Part shown: piece after piece, positions 1 through 5,541 of the stretch
Layout: the number at the start of each line of letters is the position of its first letter
Position numbering within the stretch: position 1 is the first letter of the stretch
NCBI GenBank assembly: GCA_009177225.1
Contig: WFLZ01000272.1
Span: forward strand, 18,236-26,095
DNA: 7,860 nucleotides
Reading direction: 5' to 3'
Origin: Clostridia bacterium
GTDB lineage: Bacteria; Bacillota; Clostridia; Oscillospirales; Ruminococcaceae
Notes under the pieces: generated by a model
Database searches by the model: none
The model's input: the letters and a program-made list of their open reading frames with translations, nothing else
What the model was told of the DNA's origin: nothing
Program-made: the position numbers and the translations under genes

Positions 1-608
1 TGGGTATCAAAGTAAAAATCATAGAAATGGATTACAACAGATGTCTTGAACTTAGTCAGAGACTCAACAAGGTCAATATATCATGTGCCGACGGTACAGA
101 CCATGACGTTTTAGAGGGTGAGCGTGTATACGATGCTGATGCCGTTGTAACCCTTACCGGAATTGACGAGGAAAATATTCTGCTCTCACTCCTTGCCAAA
201 AACAACGGAGTTGAAAAAGTAGTCACCAAAGTAAACAGAATGAATCTTATTCAGCTTTCAGACACTCTTTCTCTTGACAGTATAATCTCCCCGAAATCAA
301 TCACTGTAAATCAGATTTTACAGTATGTACGTGCAAAACAGAACGCAAAGGGAAATAATATAACTACCCTTTACCGTCTTGTAAATAACCGTCTTGAAGC
401 TATGGAATTTGTAATACGTGACGATAAGCCGTATCTTAATACTCCCCTCAAAAAGCTTAAACTCAAAAAAGGTATACTCATTGCAAGTATCGTAAGAGGA
501 AACGAGCTTATTATTCCAAAGGGCGACGACTGTCTTAAACTCAATGACAGCGTTGTTATAATCACAACAACAAAAGGTTTCAACGACCTGAAAAATATTT
601 TTGAATAA
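1..608 (+). CDS. trkA: Trk/Ktr potassium uptake regulatory protein TrkA (C-terminal part, 5' end outside window)
   Basis: The gene is open from the left edge: codons in frame from position 3 give 201 residues before the TAA at 606-608, so the ATG at 27 is internal, not the start. TrkA is a cytoplasmic peripheral protein that binds nucleotide (NAD(H) or ATP/ADP) and gates the TrkH channel. What remains is most of the second RCK/TrkA_N Rossmann half: strand KVKIIE, whose acidic end normally contacts the ribose, then CADGTD, VVTLTGIDEENI and LLAKNNGVEKV. A TrkA_C domain follows (about RLEAMEFVI to VVIITT). Bacterial two-RCK TrkA proteins are about 450 residues, so roughly 250 are missing upstream, including the first RCK and the second GxGxxG loop. 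trkH follows after 22 nt, as expected for an operon. The family call is firm; trkA versus ktr naming is a convention. Confidence 0.93.
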   Translation, partial: GIKVKIIEMDYNRCLELSQRLNKVNISCADGTDHDVLEGERVYDADAVVTLTGIDEENILLSLLAKNNGVEKVVTKVNRMNLIQLSDTLSLDSIISPKSITVNQILQYVRAKQNAKGNNITTLYRLVNNRLEAMEFVIRDDKPYLNTPLKKLKLKKGILIASIVRGNELIIPKGDDCLKLNDSVVIITTTKGFNDLKNIFE

Positions 609-618
609 AGAGGTATCC

Positions 619-622
619 GGAG
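619..622 (+). promoter_or_regulatory. Ribosome binding site of trkH, deciding the ATG at 631
   Basis: GGAG lies 8 nt before the ATG at 631. The frame can also be opened at a TTG at 601, inside the trkA stop region, but nothing resembling a ribosome binding site precedes that TTG. The protein from 631 also begins with the usual TrkH N-terminus (MNYRMILYIMGQILK). The site is weaker than the other ribosome binding sites in the window. Confidence 0.75.
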
Positions 623-630
623 ACTTAGAT

Positions 631-2067
631 ATGAATTACAGAATGATTTTATATATTATGGGACAGATTTTAAAGGGTGTAGGTCTTTTTATGCTTCTTC
701 CTATAATAGTTGGACTCATTTACGGTGAACAGCACGTTGTTTCTTCATTTGGCATACCGTTTATCGCTCTTATGATAGCTTCTTTTTCACTTACGATAAA
801 AAAACCGCAGGATAATTCAATTTTCTCTATGGAAGGCTTTGTAAGCGTTGCGGCATCATGGATAACCATGTCCGTAATAGGAGCAGTTCCGTTTGTTATT
901 TCAGGTGAAATTCCCAGTTTCGCCGACGCTCTTTTTGAAACGGTTTCCGGTTTCACAACAACAGGTGCAACAATTCTTAGCGACGTTGAATCAATGTCAA
1001 AATCCTGCCTTTTCTGGAGAGCGTTTACCCACTGGATAGGCGGTATGGGAATACTTATGTTTGTTCTTGCAATCATGTCAAGCAACGATTCACGCACAAT
1101 GCACATGATGAGAGCAGAGTGTGCAGGACCGAAAGCAGGAAAACTTGTTTCAAAGTCAAGATTCTCCGCAAGAATCCTGTATTTAATATATATTTCACTT
1201 ACGGTTCTTGAAACAATAATGCTTCTCTGTGGTGGAATGCCTCTCTATGATTCAATAATACACGCCTGTTCCTCTGCCGGTACAGGAGGTTTCTCAATAT
1301 GGGGCGACAGCATAGCACATTACAACAGTCTGTATATTGAAATGGTAATAGCCGTTTTTATAATACTTTTCGGTGTGAATTTCAATCTTTATTACTATAT
1401 GCTGATAAAGAAATTTTCACTTGCATTCAAAAATGAAGAAGTGAGAACATATTTCGGAGTTATTATCACCGCTACTGTCATAATCACTATAAACACAATG
1501 AAAATTTTCGGCTCAGCCGGTGAAGCTCTCAGACATTCGTTTTTTATGGTAGCATCTTCAATAACTTCTGCCGGATTCGCAACTACTGATACATCACAGT
1601 TTCCGGTATTTTCACAGACGCTTCTTACACTGCTTATGTTCGTGGGTTCGTGTGCAGGCTCAACGGGAGGCGGTATGAAAGTTTCAAGAATACTGATTCT
1701 TTTCAAGACGGGTATAAAGGAACTCAAATACATTGTTAATCCCCGTGCAGTCGCTACTGTTAAAATGGACGGAAAACCAGTCGAAAATGATGTAGTACGT
1801 GGTGTATCGTCGTATTTCATACTATTCATGATTATACTGTCATTTTCACTGCTTCTGATTACACTTGACAACTATTCAATAGAAGAATCTGCTTCCGCTG
1901 TAATAACCTGTATGAATAATATCGGATTCGGTGTGGGACATTTCGGAACTGCCGGAAATTTCGGCGGTCTAACTTCTTTCTCAAAAATCGTACTCTGCTT
2001 TGATATGCTTATAGGCAGACTCGAAATTTATCCGCTCATAATGCTGTTTGCATCAAAAAAACACTAA
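631..2067 (+). CDS. trkH: Trk-type potassium channel/transporter membrane subunit TrkH
   Basis: This 478-residue integral membrane protein carries K+ across the cytoplasmic membrane and is gated by TrkA. It shows the family's four membrane-pore-membrane repeats. The pore loops are visible as SGFTTTGAT (about 107-113), SSAGTGGFS (about 214-222), ITSAGFATT (about 311-319) and CMNNIGFGVG (about 427-436), each with the filter glycine. The conserved GSCAGSTGGGMKVSR segment (339-353) and the C-terminal MLIGRLEIYPLIMLF (459-473) are typical of the family. Length agrees with the usual 480-500 residues, so the gene appears complete. The start at 631 is preferred to TTG 601 because of the GGAG site and the N-terminal similarity. 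It lies 22 nt after trkA and ends 16 nt before an unrelated secreted dockerin protein. The glycine in all four filters is consistent with the Trk/Ktr/HKT superfamily; Na+ dependence cannot be read from the sequence. Confidence 0.95.
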   Translation: MNYRMILYIMGQILKGVGLFMLLPIIVGLIYGEQHVVSSFGIPFIALMIASFSLTIKKPQDNSIFSMEGFVSVAASWITMSVIGAVPFVISGEIPSFADALFETVSGFTTTGATILSDVESMSKSCLFWRAFTHWIGGMGILMFVLAIMSSNDSRTMHMMRAECAGPKAGKLVSKSRFSARILYLIYISLTVLETIMLLCGGMPLYDSIIHACSSAGTGGFSIWGDSIAHYNSLYIEMVIAVFIILFGVNFNLYYYMLIKKFSLAFKNEEVRTYFGVIITATVIITINTMKIFGSAGEALRHSFFMVASSITSAGFATTDTSQFPVFSQTLLTLLMFVGSCAGSTGGGMKVSRILILFKTGIKELKYIVNPRAVATVKMDGKPVENDVVRGVSSYFILFMIILSFSLLLITLDNYSIEESASAVITCMNNIGFGVGHFGTAGNFGGLTSFSKIVLCFDMLIGRLEIYPLIMLFASKKH

Positions 2068-2074
2068 AAGGAGG
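2067..2074 (+). promoter_or_regulatory. Ribosome binding site of the dockerin gene, deciding the ATG at 2084
   Basis: AAAGGAGG, a full match to the 16S anti-Shine-Dalgarno end, begins within the trkH stop codon and stands 9 nt before ATG 2084. An earlier in-frame ATG at 2048 lies inside trkH, has no ribosome binding site and would put twelve residues in front of a normal signal peptide, so it is not the start. Confidence 0.92.
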
Positions 2075-2083
2075 TTTCTTATT

Positions 2084-2170
2084 ATGAAAACACACGCACG
2101 GAAACTATTCTCCGTCATGCTCAGTCTAATTATGACATTAATGTGCATGACAACTGCATCTACGTATGCA
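2084..2170 (+). other. Signal peptide of the dockerin protein
   Basis: Residues 1-29 have a basic start (K2, H4, R6, K7), a hydrophobic core from L8 to about M22 and a polar end, TTASTYA, giving an AxA-like site (T27-Y28-A29) before D30. This is a Sec, signal peptidase I type leader. The Cys at 21 lies in the core with T-L-M before it, which is not a lipobox. Confidence 0.88.
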
Positions 2171-4252
2171 GACTATCAGGCACTCCCTGAACAAACACCT
2201 AAATCCGTCTCTAAAATGATGTTTTACCTGAATACATCACAGGCATCAGCAGGACAGGATATACAAGTTGACCTGCTCGCAAGCAATCCCGTTGCACTTA
2301 AAAGTCTTGAACACGTTATACTTTCAATTCCGGACGGCTTTGAATTTACAGGAATATCAGACTATTCGCCCATGTTCAACGGCTCTGTAACCTACGAAAA
2401 AACAGGAAATTCCCTTAATTTTTCTATTACAGGTGACGGCTCGTTAAATGAGGGCAGTTCAGTTGTATCAATTAATTTTCATGTATCGGAAAACTGTTCA
2501 GCCGGAACTTATGATTTCAAATGGACAACTACTGCAATGTCCTGCACAACACCCACAGGCAACCGCTATTCCCCTACTTTCATAATGGGACGTATTACTG
2601 TAGGTGGTTCAGTCGGTACAACGCAGACAACAACATCTGCAACTACACAAACTACTACAACCACCACAACTACTACACCAACAACTACCACAACAACTAC
2701 TACAACCACAGTATCCACTTGTCTTGGAATAATTATTGACTCATATCCGACAAAAACTGCTTATACAGTCGGCGAGGAATTAGACCTCTCCGGCGGTAAG
2801 TTCCATTCTGAGGGCGTAGATTCATACGGCAGACAATTCTGGAGCATCGACCACTTTATGCCTGACGATGAAAATGTTGATACTTCTGAATTTGACAATA
2901 AAAAACCAGGAAGTTACAGAATTTACATAAGAATTTTCGAAGAAAGTATGTATGCCGAAAATTATTTTGAAGTGACTGTAAACGAACCCGATACCACTAC
3001 TACAATCACTACTACACAAACAACAACTACTACCACCACAACAGAACCTGTAAAAAATAATTACAGTGTTATCTTTATTGACGAAGAAACAAATGAAACT
3101 GTTTCCGGTGTGGAATATAATATAATTTCTGACAATTCAAGTGACCCCGTTTTTACAACAAGAACATCAGGAACATTTGCCGAAAATTTCTCTATTCTGT
3201 CAGACTCTGGACACATAAATATATTATCCGTTCCTGACAGTTACTACATAGCAGACGGAAACAACAATCAGTATTTTTCAGCAGGCAATCCGAATATTCA
3301 AATAAAATTACATCGTATTCCACAGACAACAACAACTACAGAAACAACTACTACAACAGAAACTACAACCACAACTACATCTACCACTAAAAAATATACA
3401 TACAGTGTAAAATTTGTTGACGAAGAAACAAATCAGACTGTTTCAGGTGTAAGATATAACATATTTTCATATTATGCGTTTGACCCTGCACACGTTGTAC
3501 AGACTTCCAATGAAAATCCAAAGTCATTTGAGTTTATATCCGATACCGCATATGTGGAACTCTCAACAAATGAACAGGCTATACCAGACGGATATTATAT
3601 TCCTGATGGTGCTACACGTTGGGAACTTTCCGCTGAAAGCCCTGATTTGACAGTATATCTCCGCAAGTCTGAAACTACTACCACCGAAACTTCAACAACA
3701 ACGACAACAACAACTACAATATCATCATACATCAATGTTGTTATTGATTCATACCCGACTAAGACGGCTTACACTGTAGGCGAAGACCTTGACCTCAACG
3801 GTGGTTTATGGCATTCAGAGGGCGTTACAAGCAACGGCACACCTTTCAATACCGTTTCTTACAATATGACCGGAAGAAATGAAGTTGATACCTCCGCTTT
3901 CAACAATACAAAGGCAGGTACTTACAGAATATATATCAGGTCAAATATAAACGGTCTTTACGGCGAAAATTTCTTTGATGTAACTGTTTCTGAACCTGAA
4001 TTTAATTTAGGTGACATAAACGGCGACGGTTTTGTTGATGCCGTTGATGCTACTGCCATACGCATAGAGTATGCAAAGATTTCAGCTCACGGTACCGGCA
4101 GTTTTGACGAAAATCAAAAGAAATTGGCTGACCTTAACAAAGACGGTCTCGTTGATTCAGTTGATGCTACGCTTATCATGATGTACTATGCGTATGCCTC
4201 AACAGGTGGAACTGATACAGTGGAAAACTGGCTTTTTACTCATAATATCTAA
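2084..4252 (+). CDS. Secreted cohesin-like, Ig-like and dockerin protein with Thr-rich linkers (putative adaptor scaffoldin)
   Basis: A 722-residue exported protein. In order: signal peptide (1-29, cleavage likely after STYA); cohesin-like module (about 45-175: ASAGQDIQVDLLASN, then SSVVSINFHVS, SAGTYDFKW and a closing GRITV strand); Thr linker; module A1 (216-299); Thr linker; module B1 (327-410); Thr linker; module B2 (440-527); Thr linker; module A2 (550-635); dockerin (642-710). A modules resemble bacterial Ig-like group 3 domains (YPTKTAYTVGEELDLSGG). B modules (FxDEETNxTVSGVxYNI) look like small Cna-B/transthyretin-type folds, less certainly. The dockerin should bind a cohesin on a scaffoldin, and the N-terminal module, if a real cohesin, would accept another dockerin. 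No glycoside hydrolase, esterase, protease, sortase signal or transmembrane anchor is seen. The gene lies 16 nt after trkH and ends at a terminator. Dockerin and export are certain; cohesin identity and adaptor role are inference. Confidence 0.9.
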   Translation: MKTHARKLFSVMLSLIMTLMCMTTASTYADYQALPEQTPKSVSKMMFYLNTSQASAGQDIQVDLLASNPVALKSLEHVILSIPDGFEFTGISDYSPMFNGSVTYEKTGNSLNFSITGDGSLNEGSSVVSINFHVSENCSAGTYDFKWTTTAMSCTTPTGNRYSPTFIMGRITVGGSVGTTQTTTSATTQTTTTTTTTTPTTTTTTTTTTVSTCLGIIIDSYPTKTAYTVGEELDLSGGKFHSEGVDSYGRQFWSIDHFMPDDENVDTSEFDNKKPGSYRIYIRIFEESMYAENYFEVTVNEPDTTTTITTTQTTTTTTTTEPVKNNYSVIFIDEETNETVSGVEYNIISDNSSDPVFTTRTSGTFAENFSILSDSGHINILSVPDSYYIADGNNNQYFSAGNPNIQIKLHRIPQTTTTTETTTTTETTTTTTSTTKKYTYSVKFVDEETNQTVSGVRYNIFSYYAFDPAHVVQTSNENPKSFEFISDTAYVELSTNEQAIPDGYYIPDGATRWELSAESPDLTVYLRKSETTTTETSTTTTTTTTISSYINVVIDSYPTKTAYTVGEDLDLNGGLWHSEGVTSNGTPFNTVSYNMTGRNEVDTSAFNNTKAGTYRIYIRSNINGLYGENFFDVTVSEPEFNLGDINGDGFVDAVDATAIRIEYAKISAHGTGSFDENQKKLADLNKDGLVDSVDATLIMMYYAYASTGGTDTVENWLFTHNI
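2216..2608 (+). other. Cohesin-like module (residues 45-175)
   Basis: About 130 residues with the layout of a cohesin jelly roll: an opening ASAGQDIQVDLLASN strand pair, IPDGFEFTGIS, a middle SLNFSITG strand, then SSVVSINFHVSENCSAGTYDF and a last GRITV strand leading straight into a Thr linker. Known R. flavefaciens adaptors such as ScaC join one cohesin to a dockerin by such linkers. Identity with any characterised cohesin cannot be measured here, and a related carbohydrate-binding beta-sandwich remains possible. Confidence 0.6.
2618..2710 (+). repeat. Thr-rich linker 1 (longest)
   Basis: Residues 179-209 are almost all threonine, broken by Q, S, A and one P, and join the cohesin-like module to module A1. 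Threonine codons are a mix of ACA, ACT and ACC with a single ACG, so the DNA is low complexity but not a clean tandem repeat. Such linkers are flexible spacers in Ruminococcus cellulosomal proteins and are candidates for O-glycosylation. Confidence 0.9.
2729..2980 (+). repeat. Module A1, Ig-like group 3 type (residues 216-299)
   Basis: 84 residues sharing a 14-residue identical block (IDSYPTKTAYTVGE) and the HSEGV, VDTSxF and YRIYIR blocks with module A2 at 3731-3988. The tyrosine-threonine-valine-glycine opening and closing YFEVTV strand fit bacterial Ig-like domains of the Big_3 kind, which usually act as spacers or weak glycan binders in surface proteins. Confidence 0.78.
2993..3043 (+). 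repeat. Thr-rich linker 2
   Basis: Residues 304-320, threonine apart from one I and one Q, between modules A1 and B1. Codons are ACA, ACT and ACC mixed. Confidence 0.88.
3062..3313 (+). repeat. Module B1 (residues 327-410), beta-rich, possibly Cna-B/transthyretin-like
   Basis: About 84 residues opening with YSVIFIDEETNETVSGVEYNI and closing IQIKLHRIP. It is clearly the same family as module B2 at 3401-3664. The pattern of a strand, an ET-rich turn, then 'SGVxYNI' suggests a small prealbumin-like beta sandwich as in SpaA/Cna-B repeats, though I do not see a confident isopeptide triad. Function is not recognised. Confidence 0.6.
3326..3388 (+). repeat. Thr-rich linker 3
   Basis: Residues 415-435, threonine with two glutamates and one serine, joining modules B1 and B2. 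The acidic residues distinguish it from linkers 1 and 2. Confidence 0.88.
3401..3664 (+). repeat. Module B2 (residues 440-527), paralogue of B1
   Basis: Shares YSVxFxDEETNxTVSGVxYNI and the later 'PDxYYIxDG' block with B1 (PDSYYIADG there, PDGYYIPDG here). The middle part is more divergent. The pair probably arose by internal duplication, followed by substitution. Function is not recognised. Confidence 0.6.
3674..3718 (+). repeat. Thr-rich linker 4 (shortest)
   Basis: Residues 531-545, threonine with one E and one S, between B2 and A2. Confidence 0.88.
3731..3988 (+). repeat. Module A2, Ig-like group 3 type (residues 550-635)
   Basis: Second copy of module A, directly before the dockerin. 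The 14-residue block shared with A1 is identical in protein but differs silently at about nine of fourteen codons, so the two copies are old and held by selection on the protein rather than by recent gene conversion. Confidence 0.78.
4007..4213 (+). other. C-terminal dockerin module (residues 642-710)
   Basis: Two calcium-binding F-hand loops are complete. The first uses D644, N646, D648, D652 and D655 (DINGDGFVDAVD). The second uses D683, N685, D687, D691 and D694 (DLNKDGLVDSVD). Each is followed by an AT-initiated helix, and the module ends YYAYASTGGT as in many R. flavefaciens-type dockerins. The two loops are nearly symmetric, which is the basis of dual-mode binding in type I dockerins. 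A short tail, DTVENWLFTHNI, follows. Confidence 0.96.
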
Positions 4253-4308
4253 GTTCTGAACTGCAAACAGCTTATTTCATGGGAAAAATAACAAAATATT
4301 GAGAAAAT

Positions 4309-4351
4309 TACGGCTTTTTTGAGTGAAACACTTGACAAGCCGTATTTTTTT
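4309..4351 (+). terminator. Rho-independent terminator of the dockerin gene
   Basis: TACGGCTT (4309-4316) pairs with AAGCCGTA (4337-4344), an upper AGTG/CACT stem closes on an AAA loop with an internal loop between, and seven T follow (4345-4351). It begins 56 nt after the dockerin stop. Its 3' arm and T-tract coincide with the -35 box and spacer of the rpsL promoter. Confidence 0.78.
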
Positions 4352-4360
4352 GGTTATAAT
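4332..4360 (+). promoter_or_regulatory. Consensus sigma-A promoter of rpsL (str operon)
   Basis: TTGACA at 4332-4337 and TATAAT at 4355-4360 with a 17-nt spacer match the housekeeping consensus at all twelve positions and in spacing. Transcription should start near 4367, leaving a leader of about 45 nt before rpsL. Such a strong site fits a ribosomal protein operon. Confidence 0.93.
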
Positions 4361-4367
4361 AAATAAG

Positions 4368-4385
4368 TGTGATTTTATAATCACA
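4368..4385 (+). promoter_or_regulatory. Perfect inverted repeat at the rpsL transcription start
   Basis: TGTGATT, a TTAT loop and AATCACA form a perfect 7-bp stem starting about 8 nt after the -10 box, thus at or one base after +1. It could be a 5'-terminal stem-loop protecting the mRNA, or a palindromic operator. A similar element stands at the tuf start. Confidence 0.65.
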
Positions 4386-4411
4386 TAATTTTCGGGAAAA
4401 GGAGGAAGAAT

Positions 4412-4828
4412 ATGCCTACATTTAACCAACTCGTTCGTAAGGGCAGAAAAGACCTGGAGGTTAAGTCCACAGCTCCGGCTCTTCAGAAGGGCTACAATGC
4501 AAAGAAGAAGGTTCAGATTAACCAGAGTTCACCTCAGAAAAGAGGCGTTTGTACTGCTGTAAGAACTGCTACACCTAAAAAACCTAACTCAGCTATGAGA
4601 AAGATTGCCAGAGTTAAACTCACAAACGGCTATGAAGTAACATCTTACATTCCTGGTATCGGTCACAATCTTCAGGAACACAGCGTTGTTCTTATCAGAG
4701 GCGGACGTGTTAAGGACCTCCCCGGTGTGCGTTACCACATCATCAGAGGTACTCTCGACGCTCAGGGTGTTGCAAATCGTGCTCAGGCTCGTTCCAAGTA
4801 CGGTGCAAAGAGACCTAAGCAGAAGTAA
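4412..4828 (+). CDS. rpsL: 30S ribosomal protein S12
   Basis: S12 lies at the decoding centre of the small subunit and helps to monitor codon-anticodon fit. The 138-residue product matches the Firmicutes length (about 137) and carries [10 protein letters not shown] (39-48), TPKKPNS (54-60), [19 protein letters not shown] (81-99) and [10 protein letters not shown] (100-109). The lysines where streptomycin-resistance changes occur (K56 and K101, equal to E. coli K42 and K87) are wild type. D102 is the position that is methylthiolated in many bacteria. The AAAAGGAGG site at 4397-4405 is 6 nt before the ATG. It is the first gene of the str cluster here, read from the consensus promoter at 4332-4360. 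No rpoC lies upstream, and the 221-nt gap before rpsG is long. Confidence 0.99.
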   Translation: MPTFNQLVRKGRKDLEVKSTAPALQKGYNAKKKVQINQSSPQKRGVCTAVRTATPKKPNSAMRKIARVKLTNGYEVTSYIPGIGHNLQEHSVVLIRGGRVKDLPGVRYHIIRGTLDAQGVANRAQARSKYGAKRPKQK

Positions 4829-4842
4829 TTTTTTCTTCTCAA

Positions 4843-5011
4843 AACTGACTTTTGCAAGTCGTTAAACTGCTGTATTTTTTAAATAGGATAACTACTACCG
4901 CAGAATTTGCGGAGATTTTATATAGATTTTTTATGAAATCTTCTGCATTCTGACGCACCTGACCGGTGAAGTCATGTCCCGTCAGGACAGTAATCGGTCG
5001 GTACGAGTACC
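4843..5011 (+). promoter_or_regulatory. Structured rpsL-rpsG spacer, possible S7 control site
   Basis: The 221 nt between rpsL and rpsG (4829-5049) hold no gene but many complementary segments. AAC-T-GACTT/AAGTC-GTT closes on TTGC (4843-4863). CCGCA/TGCGG is at 4898-4912. AGATTT/AAATCT is at 4924-4941. GACCG (4961-4965) pairs with CGGTC (4995-4999) around TGTCC/GGACA (4975-4979, 4985-4989). The loop of the last, CGTCA, is complementary to TGACG at 4951-4955, allowing a pseudoknot. GGTA/TACC closes on CGAG at 5000-5011. In E. coli, S7 represses translation from this same spacer. That link is inference; no convincing promoter is seen. Confidence 0.45.
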
Positions 5012-5049
5012 TATGAATTCATGAATCTATGTGAAGGAGGGAAGCGAAA

Positions 5050-5520
5050 ATGCCAAGAAGAGGTAATATCGCAAAGCGTGATGTATTACAGGACCCTGTA
5101 TACAATTCAAAGCTCGTTACACGTCTCATCAACAACATAATGCTCGACGGTAAAAAGGGCGTTGCTCAGAAAATTGTTTACGGTGCATTTGAAATCGTAG
5201 CTGAAAAGACAGGCAAGGACGCTCTTGAGGTTTTTGAGCAGGCTATGGAAAATATTATGCCTGAACTCGAGGTAAAGGCTCGCCGTCTCGGCGGTGCAAC
5301 TTATCAGGTGCCTATGGAGGTAAGACCTGAAAGACGCCAGACTCTCGGTCTCAGATGGATTACTAAGTACTCCAGAGAGAGAAACGAAAAAACTATGAAA
5401 GAAAGACTTGCCGGTGAAATCCTCGACGCTCTCAACGGCACAGGCGGTGCTTGCAAGAAGCGTGACGATACACACAAAATGGCAGAGGCAAACAAGGCGT
5501 TTGCTCACTACCGCTGGTAA
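5050..5520 (+). CDS. rpsG: 30S ribosomal protein S7
   Basis: S7 nucleates assembly of the 30S head by binding the 3' major domain of 16S rRNA and touches the E-site tRNA. The 156-residue product has the full family length and conserved blocks: [20 protein letters not shown] at the start, NNIMLDGKK (28-36), [19 protein letters not shown] (78-96) and the C-terminal [15 protein letters not shown]. Nothing is truncated. The ribosome binding site GGAGGG (5036-5041) precedes the ATG by 8-9 nt. Upstream is the long structured spacer; downstream, fusA follows after 21 nt, so the two are surely cotranscribed. S7 is the autogenous repressor of the str operon in E. coli, which makes the spacer the natural place to look for control here. 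Confidence 0.99.
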   Translation: MPRRGNIAKRDVLQDPVYNSKLVTRLINNIMLDGKKGVAQKIVYGAFEIVAEKTGKDALEVFEQAMENIMPELEVKARRLGGATYQVPMEVRPERRQTLGLRWITKYSRERNEKTMKERLAGEILDALNGTGGACKKRDDTHKMAEANKAFAHYRW

Positions 5521-5541
5521 GCGTCTTAAAGGAGGATTATT

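Noticed and set aside
601..630. TTG start at 601 giving a trkH product ten residues longer
   Set aside because: No ribosome binding site precedes it and it overlaps the trkA stop, whereas GGAG stands 8 nt before ATG 631 and the protein then starts like other TrkH proteins.
2048..2083. ATG 2048 as start of the dockerin protein
   Set aside because: It lies inside trkH without a ribosome binding site and would place twelve residues before a normal signal peptide; AAAGGAGG points to ATG 2084.
2138..2149. Possible lipobox cysteine in the signal peptide
   Set aside because: C21 is preceded by T-L-M, not by the L-A/S-G/A pattern, and a good signal peptidase I site follows at A29.
2521..2739. 72-codon Asn/Tyr/His-rich reading frame over the first Thr linker
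   Set aside because: It is the shifted reading of ACA/ACT/ACC codons within the dockerin gene and has no ribosome binding site or recognisable content.
2618..3718. Threonine-codon tracts as a CRISPR array or tandem DNA repeat
   Set aside because: The tracts are short, unequal, separated by coding modules and clearly in frame; there is no repeat-spacer pattern.
4368..4385. CRP/FNR-type operator in the TGTGA...TCACA palindrome
   Set aside because: The half-sites are separated by 8 nt rather than the 6 of the CRP consensus, and the site is at the start of transcription; a stem-loop reading is at least as good.
4852..4889. Internal promoter in the rpsL-rpsG spacer (TTGCAA ... TAGGAT)
   Set aside because: No pair of boxes with both good match and 16-18 nt spacing was found.
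5107..5508. Long antisense reading frames opposite rpsG, fusA and trkH
   Set aside because: They mirror codon bias of highly conserved genes on the + strand and lack ribosome binding sites or family features.
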